NCBI GenBank assembly: GCA_902729315.2
Contig: LR746273.1
Location: 3,139,001-3,203,000, forward strand
Source: Spirodela intermedia
Lineage: Eukaryota > Streptophyta > Magnoliopsida > Alismatales > Araceae
DNA length: 64,000 nucleotides
Direction: 5' to 3'
Shown: positions 61,845 through 64,000 of the stretch, piece by piece
How positions within the stretch are numbered: the stretch's first letter is position 1
Layout of the letters: each line of letters starts with the position of its first letter
Translations under genes and position numbers: made by a program
The notes under the pieces: generated by a model
Told to the model about the DNA's origin: nothing
The model's database searches: none
What the model saw: the letters and a program-made list of their open reading frames with translations, nothing else

Positions 61845-64000
61845 GTTACTGTGATTTTCCGAATTCTTTTTCTTTGGCATTATTGTGCGCATGAAGCCGA
61901 GAGACATTACCTTCAACCCATTGAGTTCCTTGGTGGCCCATATTTATAAGTTTCGTTGGAAATTTTTTGCTTCCGAGGATGTTGCATAGAAAACCATACT
62001 TTAGATGATAGGCCATTTTTATACTCTTGGCTTTTTTCAAGATTAGGTTCATTCACTGCAAATGCGTGGTCAGCTTCTTGAATTTATGTTCTTTTGGGTA
62101 ATTTTCAGTTTTAAAAAAATAACATTAAATAGAAAGATTTGGAACATAGATTACACTTACGTTATTTACTTCTGTGCACAGTAGAACAGCATGAAGTAGA
62201 AAGTAGTTCGCCATTTTCCTATTTTCAGAACTGTGATCAGTACACTTTGTTCCTATTTCCTGTCACTATTTATTGGTGGAAAAATAAATGTGGGGGGCTC
62301 TTCCCTGAATCTATGTTGTAGTTCGCCATTTACTTAATAGGAGCCATATGAATGAGGCACATGGTTCGTACAGCATGTAATGATGAGTTCACAGGACAAA
62401 ACCAGTACGTGATTCAGTAACCTTTCACAAGTCAAACCCGGATACTGTCAATTGACTTTATCCATTCGGATACTATTTGCCGTTGCCACTGATGATTCGC
62501 CATCCATTCCCCTCACCACCCCTACTTTCTTTTATGTCACTAGGCATTGCAGGCCGAGCATAGTCCCTCTTTCAACTTGTAACTGGTTCTAAGAGGAACC
62601 CAGGTTGAGTCACTTAAACAAATTCTCAATCCACTGAATGCAGGACAGTCCAGAATTTCCTAGAATTTGGTAATCAATCGCTTCTCATAACGTGTAACCA
62701 AATCTGTGAAGAGTCCTTATGATATCTCTTCAGTTTCTCTAAATCACTGGTGGCCTACCAAATTTCCCTATATAAGGGAAGCCTTCCGACTTGCATGTTC
62801 CAAGTGACAAGTGGAGCATGTCGTGCTCAGTCTCTTACATTGTTTCTACTGCTCAGATTTTACCATTGGTTGTTTTCATCATATGAGGATCGAGTGGCTG
62901 AAAAGGAACTATGTTAGAGAAATTGAATATGGCAGTATTCAGCTTCCTTGTATAGTAAATTGGATGCGGATGTCTTAATCGCATCACTTCACAGTCTGAG
63001 TTGCAAAATAACGAGCAAGAATGATGTCTGAGGATGGTTTAATGTTTGGTCTTCCTAATTTAGTTGAGCCTACAACATCACCTCTGCCAGTGTAGCCATA
63101 ATTCATCAACTGGAGCCACCAGTTCATATCCATTTCTAATTGCAATGTAAACTCGTCTGAGGTAATGCTGAAAATTTATGGAATCATTGGCAATCATGGA
63201 TACTAGTTTAATAAACCTTTTGTCTTATAATTTATTGTAAAAATTAACCATATTTCGTTCATATCATTTCCTTAGTCAATTTTAAATGTTTTTGCAAATC
63301 CGTTTTCTAGCATATGGGAAATAATGCCGCTTGCAACTCTATCATATCAGATGAGGAACAGGAATAAAGTAAGTTTAGTAAGTGTGTGATTTTGCCACTG
63401 AGGAGTCTAGTTTGGCTAATCATGGAATGCACGCTTCTGCCATTCATGAGAGGAAAGAAATGCAATATCACGTGAGAACAAACATAGAGATGTAAATTTG
63501 TTTCTTGACATCTTTTATACAAGTGTAGAAGAACTTGTTTTACTGGCTGAATGAAACGCTACTGAAACTAAAAAAATTACTGAAGGAGACACCATTGTAG
63601 AATGGGACAAGAGAAGCCTTCAAAAGAAAAAATATTTCTGCAAAATCCCAGTGAATGAAGTCAATACGTCAGTGATAAAATACGATGAATAGAATATGTA
63701 CATTAGAAAATCACCATTATGTTATTCTTAGTTTTAGAATGATGTCAGCAGCAAGTTAATGAGCGATACCATGAAGCTTTGGGTAAGAAGACTTGAAAAT
63801 GGCAATGGTGTTGGATAATCAGTCTTTCTTTTAAGCCGTGAAGCTTGTGTTTTTTGTTGATTTCCTGTTTGGATAATGCTTCCAGTAATTCCAGGGATAG
63901 ATGATATCGGTATCGCTTTTACGAAATTTAGAACGTTCTGGCCTTAATTATCAACGAAATTACCCAGTTATTCTTTCTTCTTACCACAAGAAACTTCTTG
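61845..64000 (+). other. Probable intron 4 of the PLAC8-like gene to the window end
   Basis: The donor GAG/GTTACT at 61844/61845 opens an intron. I find no acceptor plus exon matching the rest of the family in the remaining 2.15 kb, and no other gene on either strand. Only short frames are present. Confidence 0.5.

Overview
This window is nuclear DNA of a flowering plant. The genes carry many spliceosomal introns in an AT-rich background, and the proteins belong to land-plant families. Gene composition is split between GC-rich genes with short introns (TRM-like, STAY-GREEN) and AT-richer genes with long introns (SPF31-like, ARABIDILLO). That pattern suggests a monocot, probably not a grass, but this is an inference of low to moderate confidence. 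There is no bacterial-style operon, CRISPR array or obvious rRNA or tRNA gene.

Layout from left to right. 1-4.58 kb: no supported gene. 4.58-16.31 kb, minus: a complete 9-exon J-domain splicing-factor gene (DNAJC8/SPF31 type). Its fourth intron carries a 3.28-kb Ty1-copia element with both LTRs and a PBS but no integrase. 17.04-23.35 kb, minus: a complete 6-exon WD40 gene of the WRAP73/WDR8 family. It has a GC-AG intron and a solo LTR of the same copia family. 23.35-28.1 kb: AT-rich, gene-free. 28.78-39.68 kb, plus: a complete 12-exon ARABIDILLO-type F-box/armadillo gene. 40.62-43.13 kb, plus: a 4-exon TRM/LONGIFOLIA-like gene with a DUF4378-type C-terminus. 46.29-47.47 kb, minus: a 4-exon STAY-GREEN (Mg-dechelatase) gene with a long polyalanine insert. 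52.0-54.42 kb, minus: a small multi-pass membrane protein whose start resembles the N-terminus of plant membrane-anchored alpha/beta hydrolases, with an ambiguous C-terminal frame. 54.4-60.4 kb: AT-rich, gene-free. 60.42 kb onward, plus: the first four exons of a PLAC8-family Cys-rich gene that runs off the window.

Exon borders were worked out by hand from GT/GC-AG sites, reading-frame phase and resemblance to remembered family sequences. In every multi-exon model the phases add up to an uninterrupted frame, which is the main support. The genes are functionally unrelated: RNA splicing, spindle/centrosome-type WD40, root-branching E3 ligase, cell elongation, chlorophyll breakdown, membrane proteins. 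They do not form a cluster, and I see no evidence for a new multi-gene system. The points most worth checking are the tandem acceptors that switch frame in the 52-54 kb gene, the polyalanine STAY-GREEN with distal G-boxes, the integrase-less copia with its solo LTR in the neighbouring gene, an exitron-like intron in ARABIDILLO, and the strand polarity of CT tracts near gene starts.
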